From assembly GCF_900111495.1 (NCBI RefSeq), contig NZ_FOIU01000001.1, positions 992,001 to 1,056,000 on the forward strand: DNA of 64,000 nt, written 5' to 3'. Positions 8,205 through 19,088 of the stretch are shown here, piece after piece. The notes under the pieces were generated by a model. It was not told the DNA's origin, did no database searches, and was given only the letters and a program-made list of their open reading frames with translations. Both the position numbers and the translations under genes were made by a program. This stretch comes from Chryseobacterium wanjuense. GTDB lineage: Bacteria; Bacteroidota; Bacteroidia; Flavobacteriales; Weeksellaceae. Position 1 is the stretch's first letter. Each line of letters starts with the position of its first letter.

Positions 8205-8972
8205 TTAACGGTCTTCCAGCCAGGTAAAGAAACTGTGCGTTTTTTCTTTATTAATAAGAAGCTTTTCAGGAGTTTCAATGGTTAATTTAACCAAAATTTT
8301 ACGCTGAAAATAATGCTCCATTTCTTTGATTGCCTTGAAATTTATTAAGTATTGTCGATTAATCCTGAAAAATTGTTTTTCAGAAACCTGCTCGGCAACC
8401 TGACCCAAAGATTGGCTCAGCTGAAACTGTTCTTTGTCGAAAGTCACAAGATGGGTAATCTCGTTATGAATGTAGAAGTAAGCAATATTTTCCGTCTGAA
8501 TCGTGGTGTATTTTTGATTTTTAAAAACCAAAAAATTACTCTTACTTGCCGCTTGTGGCTGGGCTATTTTCTGCAAAAGGGATTCGAGCTCCGGCAGTTC
8601 GTTTTTCTGGAAGAATTTTTTTAACTCGTCCACCTTTCTTAATGCTTCGGAAATATCCTCCCGGGAAAACGGTTTTAACACATAATCAACGCCTTTGCTT
8701 TTGAAAGCATCAAGCATATATTGATCGAAAGCGGTGCAGAAAACCACCGGACAGGTGATGTCAACCTGCTTGAAAATTTCAAAGGAAAGACCATCGGACA
8801 GGTGAATGTCCATAAAGATCAAATCGGGCATACTGCCTTTGGACAGGGCTTCAATGCTCATTTCGATGCTGTCGTAGACGCCGGTGATTTTGGATTCGGG
8901 TTTTAGTTCTGAGATTAGGTTCTGAAGAGATTTCGCAGCTCTGAACTCGTCTTCAATGATGATGATATTCAT
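8205..8972 (-). CDS. LytTR-family response regulator
   Basis: 255 aa. The receiver domain (residues 1-120) has acidic residues E7/D8, phosphoacceptor D55 (LIFMDIHL), T80 and K100 (VLKPFS). The C-terminal LytTR DNA-binding domain (about 145-250) contains YFYIHNEITHLVTFD and FFRINRQYLINFKAIKEME. It pairs with the sensor kinase immediately upstream; their ends overlap by 20 bp, so they are translated together. It probably controls nearby envelope genes such as the DUF1223 gene, but no direct evidence is seen. Confidence 0.93.
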   Translation of the reverse strand: MNIIIIEDEFRAAKSLQNLISELKPESKITGVYDSIEMSIEALSKGSMPDLIFMDIHLSDGLSFEIFKQVDITCPVVFCTAFDQYMLDAFKSKGVDYVLKPFSREDISEALRKVDELKKFFQKNELPELESLLQKIAQPQAASKSNFLVFKNQKYTTIQTENIAYFYIHNEITHLVTFDKEQFQLSQSLGQVAEQVSEKQFFRINRQYLINFKAIKEMEHYFQRKILVKLTIETPEKLLINKEKTHSFFTWLEDR

Positions 8973-9969
8973 GGATGAATGGTAGTTTTATTTGAAAGAT
9001 TTTTTCGTCTGAATTTATTTCTATTTCCTTTTCCAGCAGATGTTTGTAGCGCAATTTTACATTGTCTAGTCCGACCCCCAGAGAATCTTCTGTCGCCATT
9101 TTCTTTTGAATAGGATTTTCAATGATAATCTTATCTTCGGAGTTGTAAATTTTGATGTGTAAAGGTTTGCTTTGTGAAACAATATTATGTTTAATACAGT
9201 TTTCAACTAATAATTGTAAGGTAAAAGGAGGAATTAATGTTTTTAAAACTTCGCTATTTAATTCATTGGTAAAAGTAATTCCTTCACCAAAACGGGCTTT
9301 TTGTAGAAAAAGATACGAATCGACGATTTTCATTTCTTCTTGAACAGTAATGAGGTCTAATTTTCTGCTTTCTAATGTAAAGCGGTAAAAATCAGAAAGT
9401 TTCATAACGAAGTCAACCGTTTCGGAATCATTCGTTTCAGCCATTGATTTTAAGGTATTTAAACTGTTAAAAAGAAAATGCGGATTGATCTGTTGTTTTA
9501 ATAATTCAAATTGCGCTCCCAGGTTATCGCTTTTCACTTTTTCAAGCTCCAATTGAATTTGTTGACCGGTATAATTATTTTGAAGCAACGTTAAAAACAT
9601 ATAGCAGACCAAGTTGATCAAAATTCCTCTAACCTCGACCATGAGCATGGCCGGACCAAAATTGATGTGCGATAAAATAAGTTGCTGAATCCAGGCCAGG
9701 CCAAACATAATGACCATCCCGAAAGCCAAAACGATCATTAATCTTGAGTAAGAAATATGTTGCCTTTTTCTGCCGGAATTCCGGTTGAGCATATAGATGT
9801 TGAGATACCACATCATGATGGAAAAAGCTGCGGTGATGGCAGAGTTTACAACCGCTTCTTTCCAGTTGAAAGCGTGGGAAGCTAGCTGCGGAACGGATGA
9901 TAAAGCCCCTAAAAATATGGAACTTACCCAGATTACAGCCGGCGAAATTTTGAGTTTTTGTTGTTGCAT
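8953..9969 (-). CDS. LytS-like sensor histidine kinase (His_kinase family)
   Basis: 338 aa. Four membrane segments (about residues 10-130) without a large extracytoplasmic domain are followed by the His_kinase signature QINPHFLFNSLNTLKSM, with phosphorylated H164. The HATPase part has LLVENCIKHN and GVGLDNVKLRYKHLLE. This family works with LytTR regulators, and the partner gene overlaps its 3' end by 20 bp. The signal is unknown; with so little periplasmic sequence it may sense the membrane itself. Confidence 0.93.
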   Translation of the reverse strand: MQQQKLKISPAVIWVSSIFLGALSSVPQLASHAFNWKEAVVNSAITAAFSIMMWYLNIYMLNRNSGRKRQHISYSRLMIVLAFGMVIMFGLAWIQQLILSHINFGPAMLMVEVRGILINLVCYMFLTLLQNNYTGQQIQLELEKVKSDNLGAQFELLKQQINPHFLFNSLNTLKSMAETNDSETVDFVMKLSDFYRFTLESRKLDLITVQEEMKIVDSYLFLQKARFGEGITFTNELNSEVLKTLIPPFTLQLLVENCIKHNIVSQSKPLHIKIYNSEDKIIIENPIQKKMATEDSLGVGLDNVKLRYKHLLEKEIEINSDEKIFQIKLPFIHEYHHH

Positions 9970-10019
9970 GACAACTATCGGTTTTAAAGATGTTAAGTTA
10001 TGTAAAATGTTGCAGATTT

Positions 10020-10117
10020 AATAGTGAATAGTGAATTTTGCTACACAGGTCAATCGTCAATTTTTTAAGGTGAAAAAAATTCACAAGCGAAACGAATTGA
10101 CTATTCACCATTGACTT
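10020..10117. repeat. Imperfect inverted repeat, GTGAATAGTGAAT-type
   Basis: AATAGTGAATAGTGAATTTT at the left and the inverted partner AATTGACTATTCACCATTGA at the right bracket an inner GTGAAAAAAATTCAC hairpin. It is non-coding and may double as a transcription barrier between the lipoprotein and the kinase gene. Confidence 0.55.
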
Positions 10118-10179
10118 GTATAAAACAATCCGGAGCCGATTTCTCAACTCCAGATCATCACTTTCACTTTTTACTTTAT

Positions 10180-10620
10180 TTATGGTCTTACTACAGGTTT
10201 ATAGCTCATGAAATATTTTATTCTTTCCTCCTTGTTTGAAGGATTATTTTCAGTTCTTACTTGGTCTTTCAGCTGATAGGAAATAGTTCCGTTTTTGTCG
10301 CTGTGTATAGTTTCTACACTTAATAATTCACCTGTGATCGTTCCTCCGATGTATTGCGGATTTTCATGGTATTTCCAGGTGACTAATTTAAACTCGGAAT
10401 TAGCTTTTGGTTGATTATTTTCAGTTGCTAAAGATTGAAGCGCTTCCTGATTTCCATACAAGGCAGACATGGTTTCTTTCTTCGGATTCAATGAATTTGA
10501 AATAAATTTTAAATCTCCGGGATCGAAAACGATTCGCTTTAAATCTTTATCCGGTTCATCGATTTTACATGCAGTGAATAAAGCACAAACGGACATGATG
10601 ATGAATAATATTTTTTTCAT
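10180..10620 (-). CDS. Lipoprotein partner of haem-binding protein
   Basis: 146 aa, with a lipoprotein signal ending ALFTAC (Cys18). The rest is soluble, with SALYGNQEALQSLATENN in the middle and VTWKYHENPQYIGGTITGEL, which reads like a beta-rich fold. I recognise no named domain. The start codon overlaps the stop codon of the upstream haem/P460 gene (TAATG), so translational coupling is likely. The two products probably act together at the cell envelope in electron transfer or nitrogen-oxide chemistry, by inference from the partner. Confidence 0.78.
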   Translation of the reverse strand: MKKILFIIMSVCALFTACKIDEPDKDLKRIVFDPGDLKFISNSLNPKKETMSALYGNQEALQSLATENNQPKANSEFKLVTWKYHENPQYIGGTITGELLSVETIHSDKNGTISYQLKDQVRTENNPSNKEERIKYFMSYKPVVRP

Positions 10621-11597
10621 TATTTCTGAAGGTTTTTAATTAATCTTTCGGTATTTACTTTCATGGGAACGTCAAACAGATATCCTGTCTTTTCTCCTAA
10701 CTGTCGGTGGCAGGCGATGCATGATTCTTTGGCAAACGATGCTGTTTTTCCTGTAGGATGGAGTTCATTTCCTGAAAATTTTGCAAATCCCCAACCTTCC
10801 GTATCGGTATATTTTTTCGAATCTTTTACCATGAATTGGGCATTCACAAACTCTCCAGGTCTGATTTCTCCATTGGATAATTCCTCTTGTTTCCAAACCG
10901 ATTTTACAACGATGCTTCCATCCGGCCAAGGGTGAAAATTATCTGTTTCAACCGCCTTTACAGCAATGTCATTTCCATAGATTACACGGATTGAATTGTC
11001 AAATAGGGTACTCATACTGATCACTTTCCAGTTTTTGAAATCATCGGTATACTTTACACCGTTTGGCGAAACCGGAAATTTTGATGAAGTATTATTTTCA
11101 GGTAAATTAATATTTTGATGAATATTTTTTTCTTCCTTTTTTGCGGTATCAACTCCTGATAATGATAAAGTATATTTCTTAATGATATCAATATCTTTTT
11201 GAGTGACCTTCGCTGATGAATGTAGAATGGTGTATTCATGAAGAGGCATTTTTCCGCTTTGCATCATATTTAAAATGGCATACATTTTCCCCTGATGTTC
11301 CCCCGCAGAATAATTCCATTCTGAAAAATTAAGGACTTGTCTGGCTCTTTTTACATCTTTGTTCACTGCCCATGAGATCGGTGCAATCTTGTCGTACCAG
11401 CTCAGATTTTGCTGATTAGAATGACAATTAAAACATGAGTTTTCCAAAATAGAAATGACTTCACGCGGTGCTTCGATTTGTTTGGTGACAGATTTCCCTT
11501 CCAAAGGCTGATTGAAAAACTGCAATCCTCCAAAGATTCCCAAGACTACCAAAAATACAATAGCAATGGGATTTCTTTTCTTTTTTACTGTTTCCAT
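10620..11597 (-). CDS. Haem-binding domain / cytochrome P460 fusion protein
   Basis: 325 aa. One N-terminal membrane anchor (residues 12-28) is followed by a haem-binding domain with C55FNCH59 and the conserved LSWYDKIAPISWAVNKDVK stretch of Haem_bd. After a linker (~150-175) comes a cytochrome P460-like domain (YTDDFKNWKVISMSTLFDNS ... PDGSIVVKSVWK) ending with a second c-type motif, C293IACH297. The two domains are often separate genes. P460 cytochromes handle hydroxylamine or NO; here the protein probably works in periplasmic redox chemistry. It is translationally coupled to the downstream lipoprotein. Confidence 0.88.
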   Translation of the reverse strand: METVKKKRNPIAIVFLVVLGIFGGLQFFNQPLEGKSVTKQIEAPREVISILENSCFNCHSNQQNLSWYDKIAPISWAVNKDVKRARQVLNFSEWNYSAGEHQGKMYAILNMMQSGKMPLHEYTILHSSAKVTQKDIDIIKKYTLSLSGVDTAKKEEKNIHQNINLPENNTSSKFPVSPNGVKYTDDFKNWKVISMSTLFDNSIRVIYGNDIAVKAVETDNFHPWPDGSIVVKSVWKQEELSNGEIRPGEFVNAQFMVKDSKKYTDTEGWGFAKFSGNELHPTGKTASFAKESCIACHRQLGEKTGYLFDVPMKVNTERLIKNLQK

Positions 11598-11729
11598 AAA
11601 ATTGTTGGTTTATTTTTTTTGATGAACCAAAAGTAGCCTGTAGAAAAGGTTTTCGAAACGAAAAAAGAGGTGAAACGGACAAATAGAATGGTAAAAGTGG
11701 AATTTTTGAGAGTAAAAAGAAGTTGAAAA

Positions 11730-11793
11730 GAGAAGGAAGCTGGAAGATGGAAATTTATACTAACTTCCGACCTCCCGCTTCCATGCTTCCGGC
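11730..11793. repeat. Purine-rich GGAAGCTGGAAG minisatellite, inverted
   Basis: GGAAGCTGGAAGATGGAA (11735-11752) faces a pyrimidine-rich counterpart (11764-11792, with CTTCCATGCTTCC), so the transcript can fold into a large imperfect hairpin directly behind the SDR gene. The same family recurs at 24.9, 30.8, 44.1/44.3 and 47.7 kb. Confidence 0.6.
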
Positions 11794-12540
11794 TTATAAA
11801 ATCATTCCGCCGTCGATAAGAATTTCCGTTCCTGTCATAAAGCTTGCCACATTATTATTGGATAAATAGACTACTGCTTTTGCTACATCTTCTGCAGTTC
11901 CCATTTTTTTCAAAGGAATTTGGTCAGTGAGCCAGGCATCAAGTCCTTCCAGTGTTTTTTCATCCAAACCGGCTTTTGTCATGATTTCAGTTTTCGTAGG
12001 TCCCGGACTTACAATGTTCACCCTGATTTTTCTTGGGGCTAATTCTACTGCAGCTGTTTTTGCAATTGAATTTAAACCCGCTTTACTTGCCTGATAAATT
12101 GAGCTGTTAGGTCTGTATGTAGTCGCCACATTGGAGGATAAAAAGACCACTGATGCACCGTCATTCAGCAAAGGGATGAATTTGCTTAAAGTAAAATAAG
12201 CACCTCTGAAATTAATATTCATCACATTGTCAAAATTTTCGGGATTCATATTTTCTATTGAGCCTAATGTTCCTGTAATTCCGGCATTAATGAAAAGTAT
12301 ATCAACTTTTCCGTACTGGTTTTCCACTTCTTTTTTTAAAGCATCAATATCATCAAGATTCGCCTGATCCGCCACAAATGGAATTGCTCCCAATTCTCCG
12401 GCTGCCTTTTCAACGGCTTCTTTTCGTCTTCCCGTGATGATTACTTTTGCCCCTTCGGCAATTAATTCTTTGGCGGTTGCATAGCCAATTCCGCTGTTTC
12501 CGCCAGTTACGATGGCTAGTTTGTTATTAAATGTATTCAT
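11794..12540 (-). CDS. SDR-family oxidoreductase
   Basis: 248 aa, classical short-chain dehydrogenase/reductase. The N-terminal TGGNSGIGYATAKEL is the nucleotide-binding Gly motif, INAGITG corresponds to NNAG, and the active site has S143 region ATTYRPNSSIYQASKAG (YxxxK). It ends TGTEILIDGGMIL. TGRRK after the second strand suggests NADP(H) preference. It is divergent from an HxlR regulator that is its likely controller. Substrate unknown. Confidence 0.92.
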   Translation of the reverse strand: MNTFNNKLAIVTGGNSGIGYATAKELIAEGAKVIITGRRKEAVEKAAGELGAIPFVADQANLDDIDALKKEVENQYGKVDILFINAGITGTLGSIENMNPENFDNVMNINFRGAYFTLSKFIPLLNDGASVVFLSSNVATTYRPNSSIYQASKAGLNSIAKTAAVELAPRKIRVNIVSPGPTKTEIMTKAGLDEKTLEGLDAWLTDQIPLKKMGTAEDVAKAVVYLSNNNVASFMTGTEILIDGGMIL

Positions 12541-12552
12541 TTCTTTAAAATT

Positions 12553-12616
12553 TTTGACAAAGTTATTTCAAATTGGTATACTTTTGTAATCAGTATCACA
12601 GAGTATATCAGTATCA
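12553..12616 (+). promoter_or_regulatory. Promoter and direct-repeat operator between SDR and HxlR genes
   Basis: TTTG (12553-12556), 22 bp, TACTTTTG (12579-12586) fits the flavobacterial promoter consensus for the regulator gene. ATCAGTATCA occurs twice with 18-bp spacing (12589-12598 and 12607-12616), and GTATAC is embedded in the promoter. These repeats are the best candidates for the HxlR binding site. Confidence 0.6.
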
Positions 12617-12643
12617 TTCATTATATCACTTAACTTTGCAGAC

Positions 12644-12976
12644 ATGGAAAGAGATCAAACCGAAGAACTTAGAGCATTGCAGGACACCCTATATTTTATC
12701 GGGGGAAAATGGAGAATTCCTGTTATCAATTCTATTTGTAATGGCAACAGACGTTTCCGCGAAATTGAAAGAAGCATCCCCGGAATCACCACAAGAATGC
12801 TCTCAAAAGAATTAAAAGATATGGAAATGAATAAGCTGGTAAAACGAACCGTTTATCCTGAAACACCGGTTTTAATTGAATACGAGCCGACGGAATATTG
12901 CAGGACTTTCGGAAAGATCATCGCTGAAATGATCAATTGGGGCAGGGAACACCGTAAAGTAATTGTTGAGGGGTAA
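12644..12976 (+). CDS. HxlR-family transcriptional regulator
   Basis: 110 aa winged-helix regulator. ALQDTLYFIGGKWRIPVINS is the typical HxlR opening, followed by GNRRFREIERSIPGITTRML for the recognition helix and EYEPTEYCRTFGKIIAEMINWG at the end. Unlike HypR- or QsrR-type redox sensors it lacks a Cys in the first residues; Cys occurs only at NSICNGN and EYCRT. It is divergently transcribed from the SDR gene, which it most likely represses. A TAACTTTG box (12631-12638) lies only 5 bp before the ATG. Confidence 0.92.
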   Translation: MERDQTEELRALQDTLYFIGGKWRIPVINSICNGNRRFREIERSIPGITTRMLSKELKDMEMNKLVKRTVYPETPVLIEYEPTEYCRTFGKIIAEMINWGREHRKVIVEG

Positions 12977-13049
12977 ATTTCCTGATTTGCATGAAAATTA
13001 TTAATCATATCATTAAATCTTTTCATTTTTATTGAATAACTTTTATGTA

Positions 13050-13057
13050 TACCTTTG
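13050..13057 (+). promoter_or_regulatory. -7 promoter box of NTF2-like gene
   Basis: TACCTTTG preceded by TTG 15 bp upstream (13032-13034), about 27 nt before the ATG at 13085. Confidence 0.55.
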
Positions 13058-13084
13058 TAAAAGCAAAACTAAAAACAAAATAAA

Positions 13085-13456
13085 ATGGTAGAAAATGAAA
13101 TCAGAGCAATGCTTGAAAGATATTTCGATGTATTGCAAACACAAGACCTTAATGAATTCGATAAAGTATTCAATTCCAATAGTGTATTATATTCTGCACA
13201 GGATGGTAACTTCGTAGTAAGACCATTCGATGAATACAGAGAAATGGTGAAAAATAGAAAATCTCCTGTGGAGATGGGTTCAGGCCGTAAAGACGAAGTG
13301 GTTTTTTTAGACATTTTATCAGATACGATGGCTTTTGCCAAAGTACGTTTACAATTATTTGACAATATTATGGTAGACTATCTGAATCTGGTAAAAGTAG
13401 ACGGAAACTGGAGCATTGTTTCTAAGTTATTCTATAGAGAAGGTCCTGCTTCATAA
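13085..13456 (+). CDS. NTF2-like / lumazine-binding-like protein
   Basis: 123 aa, cytosolic, with no signal peptide. The order RAMLERYFDVLQTQDLNEFDKVF, SVLYSAQDGNFVVRPFDEYREMV and AKVRLQLFDNIMVDYLNLVKVDGNWSIVSKLFYRE is the cone-shaped alpha+beta fold of the SnoaL/NTF2 superfamily (Lumazine_bd_2 group). Members bind small hydrophobic ligands; many have no proven activity. A relative with a signal peptide is encoded at 45430-45882. It has its own promoter. Confidence 0.85.
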   Translation: MVENEIRAMLERYFDVLQTQDLNEFDKVFNSNSVLYSAQDGNFVVRPFDEYREMVKNRKSPVEMGSGRKDEVVFLDILSDTMAFAKVRLQLFDNIMVDYLNLVKVDGNWSIVSKLFYREGPAS

Positions 13457-13481
13457 GCTGTTATAAAAAAAGGATTCGGTA

Positions 13482-14378
13482 TTATTGAGTATTGTGGATT
13501 TCCGCTTTCAGATAATCTATAAAGCTGTTAAAATATTGTGGATGTTTTAATGCCTTTAAGATCGCAATATACTGAATCCTTTTTAACCCTTTTTTTCCGA
13601 TTCTTACTGTTTTCAGCGAAGGATCATTCTTCAGATATTGCTTTGCAGACCATTCTGACATGGTCATGACACCCATTTCCGCTTTTACCATAGATAAAGA
13701 AGCTTCGGTAAGAGGAATCGGGGTTATTTTTTTTGGAGTAATATTTTCAGGTTTTAAAAATTGATCATACAAAGTCACCTTGTCAATAGGCAAAGAGTGG
13801 ATGATCAGGTTTTCATCGATAAAATCATTAGGTGACACATATTCTTTGGATGCCAATCTATGGTTTTCGGAAACGATCAAAACAATTTCATCTTCAAAAA
13901 GTTCCAGAAATTCTACATTTTCATTTTTTGCGGGATCACTGATGATCGCAATGTCTAAAGTACGCTCCAGAATTCCTTTTAAAGGATTACCTGTGATTTC
14001 CACAACAATATTCAGATCAATTTTAGGGTAAGAATCCTGAAATTTTTTCAGTAAAGGAGCCAGCCAGTGATATCCGGAATAGCATTCGCTGCAGAAGTTG
14101 ATGCTTCCGACATCTCCATGAATCAAATTATTAATTTCATTTTGAGTATCATGAAGTTTATTAATGATCTCATTTGCTGTATGGTACAGCTTTTCTCCGG
14201 CTTCTGTAAGGATGAGCTTCTTATTATTTCTGGTAAAAATATCTGTTCCCAGTTTTTGTTCGGCTTCTTTTAATTGATGGCTTAATGCAGATTGAGTAAG
14301 GTGCAGTTTATCACTTGCTTTTGTGATACCGCCTTCTTCTACGATGGCTTTTATTAGTTTTAAGTGTCTTATTTCCAT
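13482..14378 (-). CDS. LysR-family transcriptional regulator
   Basis: 298 aa. The N-terminal winged helix is MEIRHLKLIKAIVEEGGITKASDKLHLTQSALSHQLKEAEQKL (quoted in parts: GGITKASDKLHLTQSALS). It is followed by a substrate-binding domain with GSINFCSECYSGYHWLAPLL, as in MetR-like regulators. Resemblance to MetR (Cys-Ser-Glu-Cys-Tyr segment) hints at sulfur amino acid control. That is a tentative inference, as no met gene is adjacent. It lies directly downstream of the isocitrate dehydrogenase terminator and is convergent with the NTF2-like gene. Confidence 0.9.
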   Translation of the reverse strand: MEIRHLKLIKAIVEEGGITKASDKLHLTQSALSHQLKEAEQKLGTDIFTRNNKKLILTEAGEKLYHTANEIINKLHDTQNEINNLIHGDVGSINFCSECYSGYHWLAPLLKKFQDSYPKIDLNIVVEITGNPLKGILERTLDIAIISDPAKNENVEFLELFEDEIVLIVSENHRLASKEYVSPNDFIDENLIIHSLPIDKVTLYDQFLKPENITPKKITPIPLTEASLSMVKAEMGVMTMSEWSAKQYLKNDPSLKTVRIGKKGLKRIQYIAILKALKHPQYFNSFIDYLKAEIHNTQ

Positions 14379-14397
14379 TTGTGTTATATTTTAAAAT

Positions 14398-14430
14398 AAA
14401 ATTTCCCCTCTTATCAAGGGGAAATTTTTT
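14398..14430 (-). terminator. Rho-independent terminator of icd
   Basis: On the minus strand AAATTTCCCCTT pairs with AGGGGAAATTT and continues as TTATTTT, starting 14 bp after the icd stop. It separates icd from the downstream LysR gene. Confidence 0.8.
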
Positions 14431-14443
14431 ATAGTGGATTTAA

Positions 14444-16696
<2,253 letters not shown>

Positions 16697-16803
16697 TCAC
16701 AAATTTAGTTAAAAATTAATTTTTTTAGATCAATCCCAAATAAGATTTTCCATTTTAAGAATTATTTAACCATTATTTACTCGGAAAAGCACATCAATTT
16801 GAT

Positions 16804-16811
16804 TAAATTTG
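16804..16811 (+). promoter_or_regulatory. -7 promoter box of tpx
   Basis: TAAATTTG, 21 bp before the tpx ATG. No clear TTTG at the expected -33 distance, so moderate confidence. Confidence 0.45.
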
Positions 16812-16832
16812 AAAAACTAAAAAAAATAAATT

Positions 16833-17333
16833 ATGTCTACGACAATTACATTAAAAGGAAACGAAGTACATACAATAGGAGTGTTACCGTCTGTGGGAAC
16901 TACAATCAGAGATTTTGCATTGGTAGACTCAGGATTGCATGTGAAGACTCTTGACAATTTTGACGGGAAGAAAAAAGTTTTCAATATTTTCCCAAGTATT
17001 GATACACCGACGTGTGCGTCTTCAGCAAGAAAATTCAACGAAGAAGCTTCATCTCTTGATAATACGGTAGTGATTAACGTTTCTAGAGATTTACCTTTTG
17101 CATTGGGTAGATTCTGTGCAGCAGAAGGACTAAGTAATGTGGAAACTTTATCAGATTTTAGAGGAAGTTTTGGTGATGATTATGAAGTGACGATTGCAGA
17201 TTCTCCGATGAAAGGTCTGTTGAGCCGTGCCGTGATTGTTACGGATGCCGACAACAAAGTGATTTACACAGAACAGGTTTCAGAAATTGCAGATGAACCT
17301 AATTATGAGGCAGCTTTGGCAGCATTAAAATAA
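16833..17333 (+). CDS. tpx: Thiol peroxidase (2-Cys, atypical)
   Basis: 166 aa, full length for Tpx. The peroxidatic Cys61 lies in FPSIDTPTCASSARKFN and the resolving Cys95 in LPFALGRFCAAEGL, the spacing of E. coli Tpx. It reduces alkyl hydroperoxides and H2O2 using thioredoxin in the cytoplasm. The opening ITLKGNEVHTIGVLPSVG is typical. It stands alone with its own promoter and terminator, divergent from icd. Confidence 0.97.
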   Translation: MSTTITLKGNEVHTIGVLPSVGTTIRDFALVDSGLHVKTLDNFDGKKKVFNIFPSIDTPTCASSARKFNEEASSLDNTVVINVSRDLPFALGRFCAAEGLSNVETLSDFRGSFGDDYEVTIADSPMKGLLSRAVIVTDADNKVIYTEQVSEIADEPNYEAALAALK

Positions 17334-17354
17334 TAAAAGAAATACAATTTTTGT

Positions 17355-17386
17355 AAAGAGCCTTGTGAATTTTCGCAGGGCTTTTT
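17355..17386 (+). terminator. Rho-independent terminator of tpx
   Basis: AGCCTTGTG and CGCAGGGCT form a stem around AATTTT, followed by TTTTT, 20-50 bp after the stop. Confidence 0.75.
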
Positions 17387-17393
17387 CAGAGGT

Positions 17394-17567
17394 AAACTAA
17401 ACACAAATGACACGAATTTTTTCACGAATAGACACAATCCTGTCATTTCGGCAAAGAAGAAATCTATTAACCATATTTATTAAATGAAAATATTCTCGAT
17501 TATTTCATCAATAGGAGCGGGCTTTAGCCCGCTTAAATAAAAAATCAATCAAATTGGCTTTAGCCAA
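17394..17567. repeat. Cluster of dispersed repeats and GC hairpins
   Basis: This block contains a copy of the AAACACAAATGACACGAAT family (17400-17440) and a degenerate TGTCATTTCGGCAAAGAAG unit. Two hairpins with the same TTTA-type loop follow: AGCGGGCTTTAGCCCGCT (17516-17533) and TTGGCTTTAGCCAA (17554-17567). No ORF. Confidence 0.65.
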
Positions 17568-17675
17568 AACGTAAAAAAAAAATGCAAAATTTATTCAAAA
17601 TTCTCATCATTCATCCTGAAAAAATACTGACCTCAATCATCAAATTATAATCATAAATAAACCTACCTTTACCTC

Positions 17676-18887
17676 ATGAAACGTTCCGGAACAGCAGATT
17701 TACCGCTTCACTATGGCAAAGTACCGCCTTGGCTGTATGAGCGTATGTCTATTCTCGGGCTTTCCATTGTGGAAGTAATTTTAATGGATTATGGGAAAGA
17801 TGAAGTTCTCCGCCGATTGGCAGATCCGTTTTGGTTCCAGAGTTTTGGCGCGGTGATGGGGATGGATTGGCATTCTTCGGGAATTACCACTTCTGTCATG
17901 GGTGCTTTAAAACGTTCTGTCAACCCCAATTCTCAGTCTCTCGGCTTGTATATTTGCGGAGGAAAGGGCAAATTTTCCAGAGATACACCTTCAGAACTCA
18001 TTCAGATTGCTGACAAAACCGGTTTGAATGGAAATGAGCTCGTAAGAGCCAGCAAACTTTCTGCAAAGGTTGATAATACAGCGATTCAGGATGGCTATCA
18101 GTTGTATTTGCACAATTTTATTTTGTCAGACAACGGAAATTGGAGCGTCGTACAGCAGGGAATGCACGAATCAGACGGAACGGCAAGACGTTATCACTGG
18201 CATTCCGGGAACATAAAATCGTTTGTGGAAGAGCCTCACACAGGAATTAACGGGATTTCAAGGGGGCAGATTCTAAATCTTACCGATTCCGAAGCTTCAG
18301 AAAACAGGAAGGGAATTTTAGATATTTCCCATACCGATTCTGCGGAAATTATGAGCGATTTTGCACGATTAATTCTTCCCAATCATCATGATGTTCAGGC
18401 TTCTGATGTTGATTTAAGACGTCTCGGAGCACTTTTGTATGTAACCCGAGAACAGCAGCCTCAGAATTTTGAAGATTTACTGATGTTAGAAGGCGTTGGT
18501 CCGCGAACGATGCAGTCGCTGGCTCTGGTAAGTGAAGTGATTCACGGTGCGCCTTCAAGATTCAAAGATCCGGCAAGATTTTCCTTTGCTCATGGCGGAA
18601 AGGACGGACATCCGTTTCCGGTTCCCACCAAAGTTTACGATGAAAGTATTCAAATCTTAAAATCTGGAATTGAAAAATCAAAACTGGGAAATTCAGATAA
18701 ATTAAAAACTTTAAACAAGCTTCATCAAATTGTTGAGGCTACCGAAAAAGATTTTACTCCCAATTTCGACATTCAGGAAGTTATCGAAGAAGAAAGACAA
18801 AACTCATGGAGATTCGGCGGAAAAACGGTCTTTGGAGATGCTCAGAAACCTTCTAATCCTAAGCCGATTCAGCTTTCTTTGTTTTAA
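17676..18887 (+). CDS. DUF763 domain-containing protein
   Basis: 403 aa, complete. It starts KRSGTADLPLHYGKVPPWLY, the diagnostic opening of DUF763, and continues VMGMDWHSSGITTSVMGALK and the GLYICGGKGKFSRDTPSEL segment. A helix-hairpin-helix-like LLMLEGVGPRTMQSLALVSEVI lies near residue 270, followed by FAHGGKDGHPFPVPTKVYDE. The family occurs in archaea and bacteria and has no established function. The hairpin-helix hints at nucleic acid contact, which is my inference. Confidence 0.92.
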   Translation: MKRSGTADLPLHYGKVPPWLYERMSILGLSIVEVILMDYGKDEVLRRLADPFWFQSFGAVMGMDWHSSGITTSVMGALKRSVNPNSQSLGLYICGGKGKFSRDTPSELIQIADKTGLNGNELVRASKLSAKVDNTAIQDGYQLYLHNFILSDNGNWSVVQQGMHESDGTARRYHWHSGNIKSFVEEPHTGINGISRGQILNLTDSEASENRKGILDISHTDSAEIMSDFARLILPNHHDVQASDVDLRRLGALLYVTREQQPQNFEDLLMLEGVGPRTMQSLALVSEVIHGAPSRFKDPARFSFAHGGKDGHPFPVPTKVYDESIQILKSGIEKSKLGNSDKLKTLNKLHQIVEATEKDFTPNFDIQEVIEEERQNSWRFGGKTVFGDAQKPSNPKPIQLSLF

Positions 18888-18892
18888 TTTTT

Positions 18893-18925
18893 TTTAACCA
18901 CAAAAGTCACAAAAGATTTATAAAG
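18893..18925. repeat. Single arm of the AACCACAAAAG repeat family
   Basis: TTAACCACAAAAGTCACAAA and following AAGATTTATAA match the arms of the paired elements at 38.8 and 46.9-47.1 kb. No inverted partner is found nearby. Confidence 0.55.
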
Positions 18926-19088
18926 CACTCTGCGTTTAATAATTTATAATCAATATAAACAGTCCTTAACCCTCGTATGTAAAGGATTGCACGGTTTTAA
19001 AGTATTGTAAATTATCATTTTGTTTAATATTTCCTTTATCATTTCCCATAAAAATTCTATTTTAGAGCTTCAAAAAAACATTGACTTG

